A stretch of DNA of 61,103 bases, taken from contig NZ_JAKSXW010000069.1 in NCBI RefSeq assembly GCF_022829405.1, forward strand, positions 1 through 61,103. The letters are read 5' to 3'. The notes under the pieces are model-generated. The model did not search any database, was not told the origin of the DNA, and saw only the letters and a list, made by a program, of their open reading frames with translations. The translations under genes were made by a program, and so were the position numbers. Within the stretch, counting starts at the first letter, position 1, and every line of letters starts with the position of its first letter. Source of the stretch: Methylobacterium sp. J-076. Its GTDB lineage: Bacteria; Pseudomonadota; Alphaproteobacteria; Rhizobiales; Beijerinckiaceae. Of this stretch, positions 8,583 to 17,287 are shown in pieces.

Positions 8583-10100
8583 ATGTCCGCATCCACCACG
8601 CTCTACGACACGATCATCGCCGGCGCCGGTCCCGTGGGCCTGTTCCTCTCCTGCGAGCTATCGCTGGCCGGCTGCTCGGTGCTGGTCCTCGAACGAGAGG
8701 GTGATCCGTCGTCGCCGTTGAAGCGCGCGCCGTTCGGGCTGCGCGGCCTGTCCGTCCCGACGATCGAAAGCCTCGACCGCCGCGGTCTGTTGGACGCGAT
8801 CGCGGCCTGCGCGGCCAGCCCCGCCACGCCCGGAACGGCGCATTTCCTCATGCAAGCCCGCCGTCCGGGCGGTCACTTCGCCGGCATCCAGTTCTTCCAC
8901 GACCGGATCGATACCGCGCGCTGGCCCTACCGCCTGCCCGGCCCGGTCAGCAGCCTCGCCGCGGAGTTGGCGAGCATCGAGACTGTTCTGGTCACGCGAG
9001 CGGAGGAGACGGGCGTTGCGGTCCTGCGAGGCGCGGGTGTCGAAGGCTTCACGCAAATCGATGGGTCGGTGGTCGTCCAGGCTGGCGGCCGATCGTTCCG
9101 GGGCCGCTGGCTCGTCGGATGCGATGGCGCCCGCAGTGTGGTGCGCAAGGCTGCCGGCATCGCCTTCATCGGCACCGAACCGGAGTTCACCGGGTACTCG
9201 GTCCAGGCCGAGTTGTCCGGCACGGGCGCCCTCAAGCCCGGCCGGCACTACACCGCCCAAGGCATGTATCTGTTTACGCCGCCCGGCACGCTCGCGATGG
9301 CCGATTTCGACGGAGGCACCTTCCATCGCTCCGCACCGATCACGCGTGAGCACGTTCAAGCGGTCCTGCGCCGAATCTCCGGCACCGACGTCACGGTGAC
9401 CCGCCTCCATCTCGCGACCACCTGGACCGACCGCGCCCATCAGGCGAGCGCGTATCGCTACGGCCGCGTGCTGTTGGCGGGCGATGCCGCTCACATCCAC
9501 TCGCCGTTGGGCGGCCAGGGTCTCAACCTCGGGCTCGGCGATGCGATGAACCTCGGCTGGAAGCTCGCGGCCACGATACGGGGCGACACGCCGGCCGGTC
9601 TCCTCGACAGCTATGAGCACGAGCGGCATCCGGTCGGTGCGCGCGTCCTCGATTTGTCGCGGGCCCAGGTCGCTCTGATGCGCCCGAGCGCGAGTTCGCG
9701 CGCGCTCGAAGCCATCGTGCGCGACCTCATCGAGACGCCGGACGGCGCGACCTATTTCGCCGAGCGCGTCTGGGGTGTCTCGCTTCGCTACGATCTCGGC
9801 GAGGATCACCCGCTGGTCGGTCGCAGCGTTCCCGACTTGGCGCTGAGTGACGGGCGGCGAGCCAGAGCCCTGATGCGCGACGGCAAAGGCTTGCTCGTGG
9901 ATTTCACGTCGAGCCCGTCGCTTCGGGATCTCACACGAAGATGGCCCGCCAGGATCGGCTATGGTGTGGGGACCGCGCAGGACGAGATGGGCTTGCACGC
10001 CGTGCTGGTGCGGCCCGACGGGATCGTCGCCTGGGCCAGCGACAGCGCTCCCGACGAGGCGGCCCTCGGCCAAGCCGCGACGCGATGGTTTGGCGACTGA
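8583..10100 (+). CDS. FAD-dependent aromatic-ring monooxygenase (PheA/TfdB type)
   Basis: A 505-residue class A flavoprotein hydroxylase. The Rossmann motif TIIAGAGPVGL sits at residues 10-20 (G14, G16, G19) and an Arg follows in the substrate/FAD region. The second FAD motif is LLAGDAAHIHSPLGGQGLN (D301), followed by the usual helix DAMNLGWKLAA. The last 90 residues match the thioredoxin-like C-terminal domain of the phenol hydroxylase group. The ATG at 8583 places the FAD motif at the expected distance from the N-terminus. Likely reaction: NAD(P)H-dependent hydroxylation of an aromatic compound. It may be functionally linked to the MarR-ABM operon. Confidence 0.88.
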   Translation: MSASTTLYDTIIAGAGPVGLFLSCELSLAGCSVLVLEREGDPSSPLKRAPFGLRGLSVPTIESLDRRGLLDAIAACAASPATPGTAHFLMQARRPGGHFAGIQFFHDRIDTARWPYRLPGPVSSLAAELASIETVLVTRAEETGVAVLRGAGVEGFTQIDGSVVVQAGGRSFRGRWLVGCDGARSVVRKAAGIAFIGTEPEFTGYSVQAELSGTGALKPGRHYTAQGMYLFTPPGTLAMADFDGGTFHRSAPITREHVQAVLRRISGTDVTVTRLHLATTWTDRAHQASAYRYGRVLLAGDAAHIHSPLGGQGLNLGLGDAMNLGWKLAATIRGDTPAGLLDSYEHERHPVGARVLDLSRAQVALMRPSASSRALEAIVRDLIETPDGATYFAERVWGVSLRYDLGEDHPLVGRSVPDLALSDGRRARALMRDGKGLLVDFTSSPSLRDLTRRWPARIGYGVGTAQDEMGLHAVLVRPDGIVAWASDSAPDEAALGQAATRWFGD

Positions 10101-10215
10101 TGGCGCGCACTTGAACGGCCTCGCCTGCGCCCCGCTGCGAAGAATTGATACGCACGCGTCATATTCCCGTACCGGTCAGCGGTCAGTCTCGCCTTCACTC
10201 CGAGATGAGGTCGCC

Positions 10216-10346
10216 ATGGCCGACGCTGGCCCCGTGCTGTCTCCCGAGAAGCGCTAAGCCGCCGAGATCCTGGATCGCGCGCAGCGGGCGATGATAGAGA
10301 AGGTGCATACCGCCGGCGCAACTCCCATCATCGGCGGATCGCCATG
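10216..10346 (+). pseudogene. Small broken reading frame upstream of the M20 hydrolase
   Basis: An ATG at 10216 opens MADAGPVLSPEKR and meets TAA at 10255-10257. The same frame continues in protein-like fashion (AEILDRAQRAMIEKVHTAG, then ATPIIGGSP) to a TGA that overlaps the next gene's ATG (ATGA at 10344-10347). That overlap suggests the two were once a translationally coupled pair. I cannot identify the product. Confidence 0.35.
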
Positions 10347-11582
10347 AGCGCGGCTGTGATCATCATCGAGCGCATCGAACGCCTTGCTCGGATCAGCGCA
10401 TACCCATGGAACCTGACGAGACGAATCTTCAGCCCGCAACAGTCTGAGGCCGAAGCGCTCGTTATCGGTTGGATGGAGGAAGCGGGCCTATCGACACGGC
10501 GCGATCCCGTCGGCAACCTCATCGGTCGGATCGAGGGATCGATCCCAGGCGGCCCGGCCATCGTCGTCGGTGGCCACATCGATACGCGCAAGGATGCCGG
10601 CCGCTACGACGGCACGCTCGGCGTGCCAATAGGCATCGCCGCGGTCGAGAACGTGATCCGTGGAGGCTCACCCCTGCGACACGCGATCGAGGTCGTCGCC
10701 TTCGTCACGGATGCGGCCGGGCGATTCGGCTTGCCGCGGTTCGGTAGCAGAGCCGTCGTCCGACGGATCGATCCGGACTTGCTGGGTTTGGATGACGACT
10801 ATGGCGTTGCCCTGCGCGAAGCCCTGCAGTCGCAGGGGCTCGCCCCCGAGATGCCCCCAAGCGCGAGGCGGTCCCCCGACGAGATCGTTGCCTATCTTGA
10901 AGTCGCGGCTGAAGCCGGTCCGGCGCTGGAACTGTCGGGATAGCCGGTCGGGATCGTCCCCGCCCTGTCGGCGTCTTCGATCCTGCGTGTGACGCTGACC
11001 GGACAGACCGTCGATGCGGCGACGGTCCCAATGTCGGGCCGGCGCGACGCCTTGACCGGAATGGCGGAATGCATCCTCGATGCGGAGCGGATCGGATCCA
11101 CGCGGGACGACGTCACGGTCACGGTCGTGCGCGTCGATGTCGAGCCTCTCCCGACTTTCGTCGTCACGGGTCGCGCGATCTTCGGCGTTACCGTCCAGTC
11201 CTGTGACGATGTCGCGCGCAGCACGGCTATGATCGACCTCGTCGCGGCGTTCGAAGGGATCGCGGCGCGGCGCCAACTGGAGATCGTCATCGACCAGGGT
11301 ATCGATCCCGCTGCCATCTGCTGCGAGCCCGGGATCGTTCGCCTGTTCGAGCGCGCCGCGGAAGCCGCGGGACAACCCTTTGTCCGGCTGGCGCAAGGTG
11401 TCGCCATCGACGCCGCGAATATGGCTCAGCTGGGACCGATCGGCTTGGCGCTCATCCGATGCCGTGGCGGCGTGGGGTGGGGGCCGGCGGGCGTCGTGAA
11501 ACCGACCGATATCATGATCGGCCTGAACGCGCTGACTTCCGTACTCGGAACATTGGTCAGCGGAACGAACGCGCCGCCATGA
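10344..11582 (+). pseudogene. Degenerate M20-family amidohydrolase (AllC/HyuC-like) with in-frame stop
   Basis: Two open segments in the same frame (10344-10943 and from about 10944 to 11582) together give one full-length M20 hydrolase of the allantoate/carbamoylase type. They are separated only by a TAG at 10941-10943, inside what would be GPALELSG-x-PVGIV. The metal-site signature GGHIDT...GRYDG is kept (H78). The usual catalytic EE is replaced (TDAAGRFG) and the expected HAGTxPM reads AATVPM. So the gene carries a nonsense codon and has also lost active-site residues; it is very likely dead. Confidence 0.75.
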
Positions 11583-11840
11583 GGAGTACGTGATCGCCGT
11601 ATCCTTAGACGAGGCCAGGGGTGGAGAGCGTCATAAACGTGCCGATGCGCCTGCAAGCGGGCAGGCGCCGTCATCTTTGGTGGTGATGGCTAGGTCCGAG
11701 TGCGCAGCATTTCCAGCAGGGTATCCACGACGCGCAAGCGCTATGCTCGGCACTCGATTTCGCCCATGTCCGCTTTGAGGATGTCGCTGAGAACCGCCGA
11801 ATGGCCGGGATGGGCGCTTTTCTGCCGGGCTGCTCTGAAA
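11583..11840. other. Intergenic region with a hairpin
   Basis: About 260 bases with no recognisable gene. A perfect 8-bp stem (GCGCCTGC / GCAGGCGC, 11647-11668, 6-base loop) may terminate transcription from the left, although no T-run follows. Confidence 0.35.
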
Positions 11841-11866
11841 GCCCCTCGACACTGAAGCCGAGGGGC
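11841..11866 (-). terminator. Terminator of the tyrosine recombinase gene
   Basis: A perfect 8-bp stem (GCCCCTCG / CGAGGGGC, 10-base loop) lies 7 bases past the minus-strand stop of the recombinase and is followed by a short T-run (TTTC). This fits a weak Rho-independent terminator. Confidence 0.6.
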
Positions 11867-11873
11867 CGAACGC

Positions 11874-12506
11874 TCAAATCTCCGTGCCTTCGGCCAGGGT
11901 CAAGGCATCTTCGACGTCGACACCGAGGTACCTAACCGTGCTCTCGATCTTGGTATGGCCGAGCAGGATTTGGACCGCACGAAGGTTGCCGGTCCGTTTG
12001 TAGATCAACGACGCCTTCGTGCGACGGAGGGAGTGGGTCCCGTAATCCTCGCTCCGCAGCCCGATGCCAGTCACCCACTCATCGACCAACCGCGCATACT
12101 GCCTGGTGCTGATGTGCATGACGCCGTCGAGCCTGCTTGGGAAGGCATAGTCGTCGAGCGTTCCGCCCCGGGCCTCCAGCCATGTCAGGATGCTGGTACG
12201 AGCGGGTTCAAGCAATTCGAACTGCACTGGTCGGCCGGTCTTGCGCTGGATGACGATAGCCCGGCTACGGACGCGACCCCCGCTGACGAGGTCGCCGATC
12301 TTGAGCTTGACGATGTCGCGGCCGCGCAGCTTGCTGTCGATGGCGAGGTCGAACATCGCACGGTCGCGCACGCGCCGTTCGCGGTCGAGCCAGAAGCGGA
12401 TGGCCCAGACCTGCTGAGGTTTGAGGGCCCGCTTGGCGCCGAGCTTGCGGCCGGCGTTCCAGGCCGGTCGCCCTTTCGTAGCCGGATCGTGTGCAGAGTG
12501 TCCCAT
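11874..12506 (-). CDS. Tyrosine-type site-specific recombinase
   Basis: A 210-residue recombinase with the catalytic set visible: Arg in KLRGRDIVKL (R61/R63), Lys in QRKTGRPV (K89), HSLRR (H158, R161), His in LLGHTKI (H184) and Tyr in STVRYLG (Y193). It is short for an integrase because it lacks an Arm or full core-binding domain. The frame could start earlier, but the ATG at 12506 has AAGGAGACAG directly upstream. Single-domain recombinases like this often sit on plasmids or islands and mediate resolution or inversion. No obvious target-site repeats are seen beside it. Confidence 0.88.
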   Translation of the reverse strand: MGHSAHDPATKGRPAWNAGRKLGAKRALKPQQVWAIRFWLDRERRVRDRAMFDLAIDSKLRGRDIVKLKIGDLVSGGRVRSRAIVIQRKTGRPVQFELLEPARTSILTWLEARGGTLDDYAFPSRLDGVMHISTRQYARLVDEWVTGIGLRSEDYGTHSLRRTKASLIYKRTGNLRAVQILLGHTKIESTVRYLGVDVEDALTLAEGTEI

Positions 12507-12722
12507 CGTCTGTCTCCTTGCCGGCCCATGCCGACAAGGCGAGGAGACACCCGAACCGAGGCTCTGGAGATGTAAGGCAGATGCGGATGTTCCGCTGGCG
12601 ACCCAACGCGGCCGCTTAAGCCACCATCGACGCTGTCCGAAAGCAGCGATCAGACTGATGCCATGCAAGTTTGGCCGAGGTAGATGTCGGCCGTAGCGTC
12701 AGGCGGAGATACCCTCCCACGC
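12507..12722. other. Short intergenic region
   Basis: Leader of the recombinase and spacer to the DUF930 gene. I see no gene or clear regulatory element. Confidence 0.3.
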
Positions 12723-13130
12723 TCAATCGCCGTGGTAGAGCTTGCTCATATCCCAGCCGGGGATTTCTGACCCAAGGGTGTGCTCGAATGCCACGATCCC
12801 GAGCCCATCCGGTGTAGTCTTGCAGCGGAAGGAAAGCCGGAACCAATGGCCTCGGCTCCTGACGACCGCACCCGGTGCCACGACTTCTGTTCCGTGCTCC
12901 TGCGGATTGGACAGGGCGTAGGCGATCACCTTATCGGCCTCGAAGCCCGGATGCTGGCGGGAAACTTCACCGCCCGCTCTTGCATCACATCGCTGCTCGA
13001 TCCGCGTTCCGAGTTCCACCTTGAGCATCAAGCGGTCCCGTGCGTCAGGTGGCTGCCCGCCCGCGCTGGCAGATTGGGCAGAGGCCAGAACGCAAAGAGT
13101 GGTCAGGCAAAGCGTTTGCAGTCGGAACAT
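12723..13130 (-). CDS. DUF930-family exported protein
   Basis: A 135-residue protein with an N-terminal signal peptide (MFRLQTLCLTTLCVLASAQS, cleavage probably after ASA). It has DUF930-like features: RIEQRCD early, a VIAYAL strand, then GAVVRSRGHWFRLSFRCK with the conserved W and C, and a short C-terminal strand. DUF930 proteins are alphaproteobacterial and of unknown function. Two mature cysteines, one in RCD and one in RCK, could form a disulfide in the periplasm. Confidence 0.65.
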   Translation of the reverse strand: MFRLQTLCLTTLCVLASAQSASAGGQPPDARDRLMLKVELGTRIEQRCDARAGGEVSRQHPGFEADKVIAYALSNPQEHGTEVVAPGAVVRSRGHWFRLSFRCKTTPDGLGIVAFEHTLGSEIPGWDMSKLYHGD

Positions 13131-13278
13131 GGCCGTTGCTTGAGCGGCGATTTAGGCACCTCTATGGCCAAGCTTGATGGTATGCCGCTGGGATCTGAGA
13201 TGGATCGCTGCAAAAGCGAGACCACGGCGTCCGTTTCAATGAGTTGATCGCTCATGAGCAGACGGTCGGAAACCCACC

Positions 13279-14827
13279 GAGGCTGTGTGGAAACGCCCTG
13301 TTGTGCTACCTTTTTGGGAGCGCTGGAGGGGTCGAATGGGCCGTTTCATCGAAGGTTGCGAGCGGCGCCAAGCGCTTCTTCTGGCGGATTGCGTCGACGA
13401 CTATGTCGGCGAGGAGAACCCGGTCCGGGTGATCGACGTCTTCGTCGATGAACTGGACCTTGCCACACTTGGCTTTGAAGGCGCGGCTGCGACGGGGCGG
13501 CCCGGCTATCATCCGGCGACGATCCTGAAGCTCTACCTCTACGGTTACATGAACCAGGTGCAGTCGAGCCGACGCCTCGAGCGCGAGGCAGGCCGCAATG
13601 TCGAGGTCATGTGGCTGACCGGCAAGCTCGCTCCCGACTTCAAGACGATCGCGGACTTTCGACGCAACAACGGCGAAGCGGTTCGGGCAGCGTGCAAGCA
13701 ATTCGTCGTCCTGTGTCGGGAGATCGGCCTCATTGCCGGCGGCACGGTGGCGGCGGACGGCAGTCGGTTCAAAGCCGTGAATACGCGCGACAAGAACTAC
13801 ACGCCCGGCGCGATCCGCCTCCGCTTGGCGCAGGTGGAGGCCAGCATCGAGCGCTATCTCGATAAGCTCGACACCGCCGACCGGCAGGAGGCGGACGTCG
13901 GCGAGATGCGCACGACGCGCCTGAAAGAGAGGATCGCGGCGCTTCGCCAGCAGATGCGCACGCTGCAAGCCATGGCGCACGAAGTCGAGACCGTGCCCGA
14001 CCGTCAGATCTCGCTGACCGACCCGGACGCCCGTGCCATGGCCACGAACGGCAAGGGCACGGGCCTCGTCGGCTACAACGTCCAAGCGGCCGTCGATACG
14101 GACAGCCATATCGTCGTGGCACATGAGGTCACGAACCTCGGCCATGATCGCACCCAACTCGCCAACATGGGCCGGCAGGCGAAGGACGCGACCGGGGTCG
14201 AGCACCTGACGATCCTCGCCGATCGCGGCTACTTCTCAGGAGCGGAGGTCCTGGCCTGCGAAGAGGCGGGCGTCACACCGATCTGCCCAAAGCCTCTGAC
14301 CTCCGGGGCCAAGGCGGAGGAGCGCTTCGGCAAGCTGGACTTCCTCTACGATGCGCCGAGCGACACCTATCGGTGCCCTGCCGGCGAGACCCTCATCAAG
14401 CGCACGACCACCGTCGAGAACGGTCTCGTTCTGAACCGCTACTGGTCGAGCCACTGCCGATCATGCGCGTTGAAGCCCGGCTGTACGACCGGCAACGAGC
14501 GACGGGTGACGCGCTGGGAGCACGAGCATGTCGTGGAAGCCATGCAGGATCGGCTCGACCGTAGGCCGGACGCCATGCGCATCCGGCGACGGACCGTCGA
14601 GCATGTGTTCGGCACGATCAAGGACTGGATGGGACGCAGCCACTTCAAGATGCGGAGGCTTCCAAACGTCGGGACGGAGATGAGCCTCCACGTCCTCGCC
14701 TACAACGTGAAGCGGGCCATCGCCCTCCTCGGAGCGCCAGGGCTTATAGCCGCGATGCGCGGATGAGCCGGGAACGGCTCGCTCCGGCTGTCACCGCTTC
14801 CGACACAACCCGTTTCCACACAGCCTC
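13279..14827 (+). mobile_element. IS1182-family insertion sequence, apparently intact
   Basis: About 1.55 kb carrying one complete transposase gene. Perfect 17-bp terminal inverted repeats are visible: GAGGCTGTGTGGAAACG at 13279-13295 and its reverse complement at 14811-14827. With these ends, the four bases CACC lie directly outside both repeats (13275-13278 and 14828-14831), which looks like a 4-bp target duplication. The exact outer boundary could shift by 2 bases. Confidence 0.8.
13336..14766 (+). CDS. IS1182-family transposase
   Basis: A 476-residue DDE transposase. An N-terminal DUF772-type domain (GRPGYHPATILKLYLYGYMN, then SSRRLEREAGRNVEVMWLTG) is followed by the catalytic core with candidate residues D141 (AADGSRF), D296 (LADRGYFSG) and E422 (TVEHVFGTIK), plus a cysteine-rich segment near residue 370-385. 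The start at 13336 follows GGAGGGG; the upstream ATG at 13285 lies in the terminal repeat region and is not used. Full length without frameshifts. Confidence 0.92.
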   Translation: MGRFIEGCERRQALLLADCVDDYVGEENPVRVIDVFVDELDLATLGFEGAAATGRPGYHPATILKLYLYGYMNQVQSSRRLEREAGRNVEVMWLTGKLAPDFKTIADFRRNNGEAVRAACKQFVVLCREIGLIAGGTVAADGSRFKAVNTRDKNYTPGAIRLRLAQVEASIERYLDKLDTADRQEADVGEMRTTRLKERIAALRQQMRTLQAMAHEVETVPDRQISLTDPDARAMATNGKGTGLVGYNVQAAVDTDSHIVVAHEVTNLGHDRTQLANMGRQAKDATGVEHLTILADRGYFSGAEVLACEEAGVTPICPKPLTSGAKAEERFGKLDFLYDAPSDTYRCPAGETLIKRTTTVENGLVLNRYWSSHCRSCALKPGCTTGNERRVTRWEHEHVVEAMQDRLDRRPDAMRIRRRTVEHVFGTIKDWMGRSHFKMRRLPNVGTEMSLHVLAYNVKRAIALLGAPGLIAAMRG

Positions 14828-14996
14828 CACCCCGAGCAGACGTTCGATCACCGACCTAACCGAGCCGCCCAGGCCGCTCCCGTCATTTCCCAGAAGTGGA
14901 CGTCCGTCGGCGGGCGGGCAATGTCATTTGACCCACCCTTACGCGGTGTGCGCTTTCTCACTCAGTCTTTCAAAGCAGGTGCCTTAGCCGTGACAG

Positions 14997-15518
14997 ATGA
15001 GCATCAGCATCCACGACGTCAGCGTCCCTGTCTTCGTCAACGCGCTTCGTAACATGAGCACGTGGCTTGACAAGGCGGCGTCGGAAAAGCCCGAAGCCGA
15101 GTTGCTCATCCGGCGATTGGCTCCGGACATGAAGCCACTGCCAGCCCAGTATCAAATGGCGTCCGACAGCGCGAAGAACGCGGTGGCACGGCTTGCCGGC
15201 ATCGAATCGCCCTCGATGCCCGACGTCGAGGCGACCTTCGCTGAACTCAAGGGGCGCTGTGCCAGGACGATTACCTTCGTCGAAGGCATTGATCGGGCGG
15301 CGTTGGCCTCAGGCGCGGAGCGGGAAGTGGAGCTGAAGTTTCCCAACGGCATGGGATACCGCTTCAGCGGGCAGGCCTATCTCACGGACTTCGCGCTTCC
15401 AAACTTCTTTTTCCACGTGACAACAGCCTACGGGATCCTCCGCGGCGCAGGAGTGAGCCTCGGCAAACCGGATTTTCTACAGCATCTCGGGCCGCCGAAC
15501 ATTCATACCGCGCAGTAG
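14997..15518 (+). CDS. DUF1993 domain-containing protein
   Basis: A 173-residue DinB-like four-helix protein of the DUF1993 type. It opens MSISIHDVSVPVFVNALRNM, the family start, continues with LIRRLAPDMKPLPAQYQMAS, and ends with ALPNFFFHVTTAYGILRGAG, where the conserved His lies. A metal-binding hydrolase-like fold is expected, but no function is established. It is a single gene downstream of the IS1182 element. Confidence 0.85.
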   Translation: MSISIHDVSVPVFVNALRNMSTWLDKAASEKPEAELLIRRLAPDMKPLPAQYQMASDSAKNAVARLAGIESPSMPDVEATFAELKGRCARTITFVEGIDRAALASGAEREVELKFPNGMGYRFSGQAYLTDFALPNFFFHVTTAYGILRGAGVSLGKPDFLQHLGPPNIHTAQ

Positions 15519-15701
15519 TCACTCCGGCTCGCTTAGGGCCAATGCCAACCAGCCGGATCAAGCGAACGCACGCCTGACGCCATGAAGCAGCACAGCTGGT
15601 GCAGGGGTGCGCCAGGCCTACACGCTTTACCGTGGCACCGAGCGGCTCGGCGCCTCCCTTGGACTGGCAGTGCGGTTCGGCTTCGACGGTCGGGATAAGG
15701 G

Positions 15702-15986
15702 GTCCTCGACGCGATGGGCGATCAGCTCGGGCGCGGCCCGTTCCTCTGCCGCTAATCCCATGCCGAGCGTAAGGAAGCCGCGTTCCAGGCCTGCTCCTTC
15801 TGGCTGGCCGAACTCGGACCGCAGGACGAGGTCGAGGAGGTTTTCACCGGCACGATCCGCGGCGTGTCCCGGGGTATCGGCATCATAAGCAAAATGGTCG
15901 ATCCGTTGAGCGGGGACCTCCTCGGCAACGCACTTCAAGGCCTAGCGTCCGGACCTATAACGGTGGCGCGGATGGGTGGGGTGTGA
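15702..15986 (+). pseudogene. C-terminal remnant of a GH15-type glucoamylase
   Basis: One frame carries the hallmark C-terminal block of bacterial GH15 proteins: LGRGPFLCR, then KEAAFQACSFWLAEL, DEVEEVF, and KMVDPLSGDLLGNALQGL. A TAA at 15753-15755 interrupts it where a Tyr codon is expected (R-Y). The upstream two thirds of the enzyme are missing. The remnant lies against an IS5 fragment, which suggests deletion through IS activity. Confidence 0.5.
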
Positions 15987-16010
15987 TTCACGGCTCTTAT
16001 CGAGGGGCCG

Positions 16011-16130
16011 ATGAATCATCTTTGGCTGACGGACGAGCAGTTTGCGAGGATCGCACCACTTTTGCCGTACGACACGCAGGGCAAGGAGCGCGTGGACGAC
16101 CGGCGCGTGATCAGCGGCTTATTAATCCGG
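16011..16130 (+). pseudogene. IS5-family transposase N-terminal fragment
   Basis: From ATG 16011 the frame reads MNHLWLTDEQFARIAPLLPY, then KERVDDRRVISGLL, the typical first 35-40 residues of an IS5-group transposase. It loses similarity near 16120. No rest of the element follows, so this is a broken end. Confidence 0.6.
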
Positions 16131-16146
16131 ACTCTACTGCTCCGAC

Positions 16147-16290
16147 TCAGACGGAGGGTTCAGGGGATCGGCTGAAGGTGGCGAGGATGTCGGTGGCGGG
16201 TTTGGTCCAAACGAAAGGCCTGGAGCGCCGGTTAGGCTCGGCGATGAAGCGTTTGATCGCGGCCTGGAGGTCGACGACGCCGGTGACGGA
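16147..16290 (-). pseudogene. IS630-family transposase C-terminal fragment
   Basis: A minus-strand frame ending at TGA 16147 reads VVDLQAAIKRFIAEPNRRSR followed by PFVWTKPATDIL, the characteristic C-terminus of IS630 transposases. The catalytic core is absent. It lies tail to tail with the IS5 fragment. Confidence 0.6.
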
Positions 16291-16358
16291 GCTACGTCGC
16301 ACGCGGCGTCGGGTCCGGGAGAGTTTGCGGGATCACGATCACTGGACGCGCATCCCCG

Positions 16359-16805
16359 TCATTCACCATCTAAGCCCGGCTTGGTCATGCGTACGCGCCC
16401 CAGCTTGACGGTCTGTACCGTCAGCCATTGCGCTTGGTTCTTTTCGACCGAAATCGACACGCGCATGGGCTGCCACCGGACCTGCCTATCGGCTCGGCTG
16501 GGCGTACGGTCGGCCGGCTGAATGGCGAGGTCCTCATCAATATCCACCAGCGGCGTCAGGCGAACCTCAAACCGCCGCCCGCCCTCCACACCGGACCGCC
16601 CGCCCGTGTTCATGTCCAAGTCCGAAAGAGGCTCGGCGAGGAGGCTGCGCACCAGCCAGTCCGGCGCCATGCGGTCCGCTACCTGGGCTGTGGCGACGCG
16701 GGATTGCACGAGGCTGCGCTGCACGACCATGGTGGCGCCCGCGACGATCGCGAAGGCCACGAGGGCCTCGATCAGGGTGAAGCCGTCGCGGCCCGCCCGC
16801 CGCAT
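16359..16805 (-). CDS. gspI: Type II secretion minor pseudopilin GspI
   Basis: A 148-residue prepilin-type protein. The N-terminus RAGRDG/FTLIEALVAFAIVAG holds the processing Gly and Glu at position +5, followed by a hydrophobic helix. The soluble part includes LAEPLSDLDM and VRWQPMRVSI. It is the last gene of the minus-strand block and starts just past the gspG stop; a GTG at 16811 overlapping that stop is an alternative start. A diverged second copy on the plus strand at 32982-33425 confirms the frame. Confidence 0.85.
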   Translation of the reverse strand: MRRAGRDGFTLIEALVAFAIVAGATMVVQRSLVQSRVATAQVADRMAPDWLVRSLLAEPLSDLDMNTGGRSGVEGGRRFEVRLTPLVDIDEDLAIQPADRTPSRADRQVRWQPMRVSISVEKNQAQWLTVQTVKLGRVRMTKPGLDGE

Positions 16806-16807
16806 AC

Positions 16808-17272
16808 TCACTCCCGGCTGATCGCGCTGCCGTCCCCCCGCTGCCCGTCAGGCCCGAGGGAGCTGATCATGTACGGCGCCGCCTTGCCCGGCACCCGATA
16901 CTCGTAGGGCCGCCCCCAGGGATCGGCCGGGACGGCACCCTGTTTCAGGTAGGGGCCGCTCCAGTTCTCGGCCGAGGCCGGCCGCTGGACCAGCGCCTGG
17001 AGCCCTTCGTTCGTGTTCGGGTAGCGACCGTTGTCCAGGAAGAACAGGTCGAGGGCCGACGAGAAGGATTCGATCTGCAGCTTGGCGGTGCGCTCGCGCG
17101 AACTCGATAGGTATCCCAGCACCCGGGGACCGGCGAGGCCCATCACCAACCCGAGGATCACCAGGACGACAAGGAGTTCGACCAGGGTGAAGCCGTCCTG
17201 GCGGTTGCGCTCTCGGCCCCGGCGCGGCCCGGCCGCCGCCGCAGGGCATGTTTCAGAATTCAGCCGATTCAT
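16808..17272 (-). CDS. gspG: Type II secretion major pseudopilin GspG
   Basis: A 154-residue major pseudopilin. It has a longer basic leader (27 residues), then DG/FTLVELLVVLVILGLVMG with Glu at +5, and the signature GRYPNTNEGLQALVQRP. The C-terminal block DPWGRPYEYRVPGKAAPY and the LGPDGQRGDGSAI loop correspond to the calcium-binding end of GspG. It forms the pseudopilus shaft in the periplasm. It sits between gspF and gspI. Confidence 0.93.
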   Translation of the reverse strand: MNRLNSETCPAAAAGPRRGRERNRQDGFTLVELLVVLVILGLVMGLAGPRVLGYLSSSRERTAKLQIESFSSALDLFFLDNGRYPNTNEGLQALVQRPASAENWSGPYLKQGAVPADPWGRPYEYRVPGKAAPYMISSLGPDGQRGDGSAISRE

Positions 17273-17287
17273 CCTCGCCTCCTCACA

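Noticed and set aside
8658..10073. Minus-strand 471-residue open frame
   Set aside because: Antisense to the FAD monooxygenase, which has clear FAD motifs in the sense frame.
13306..14205. Minus-strand 299-residue frame inside the IS1182 element
   Set aside because: Shadow of the transposase; no start signal or family.
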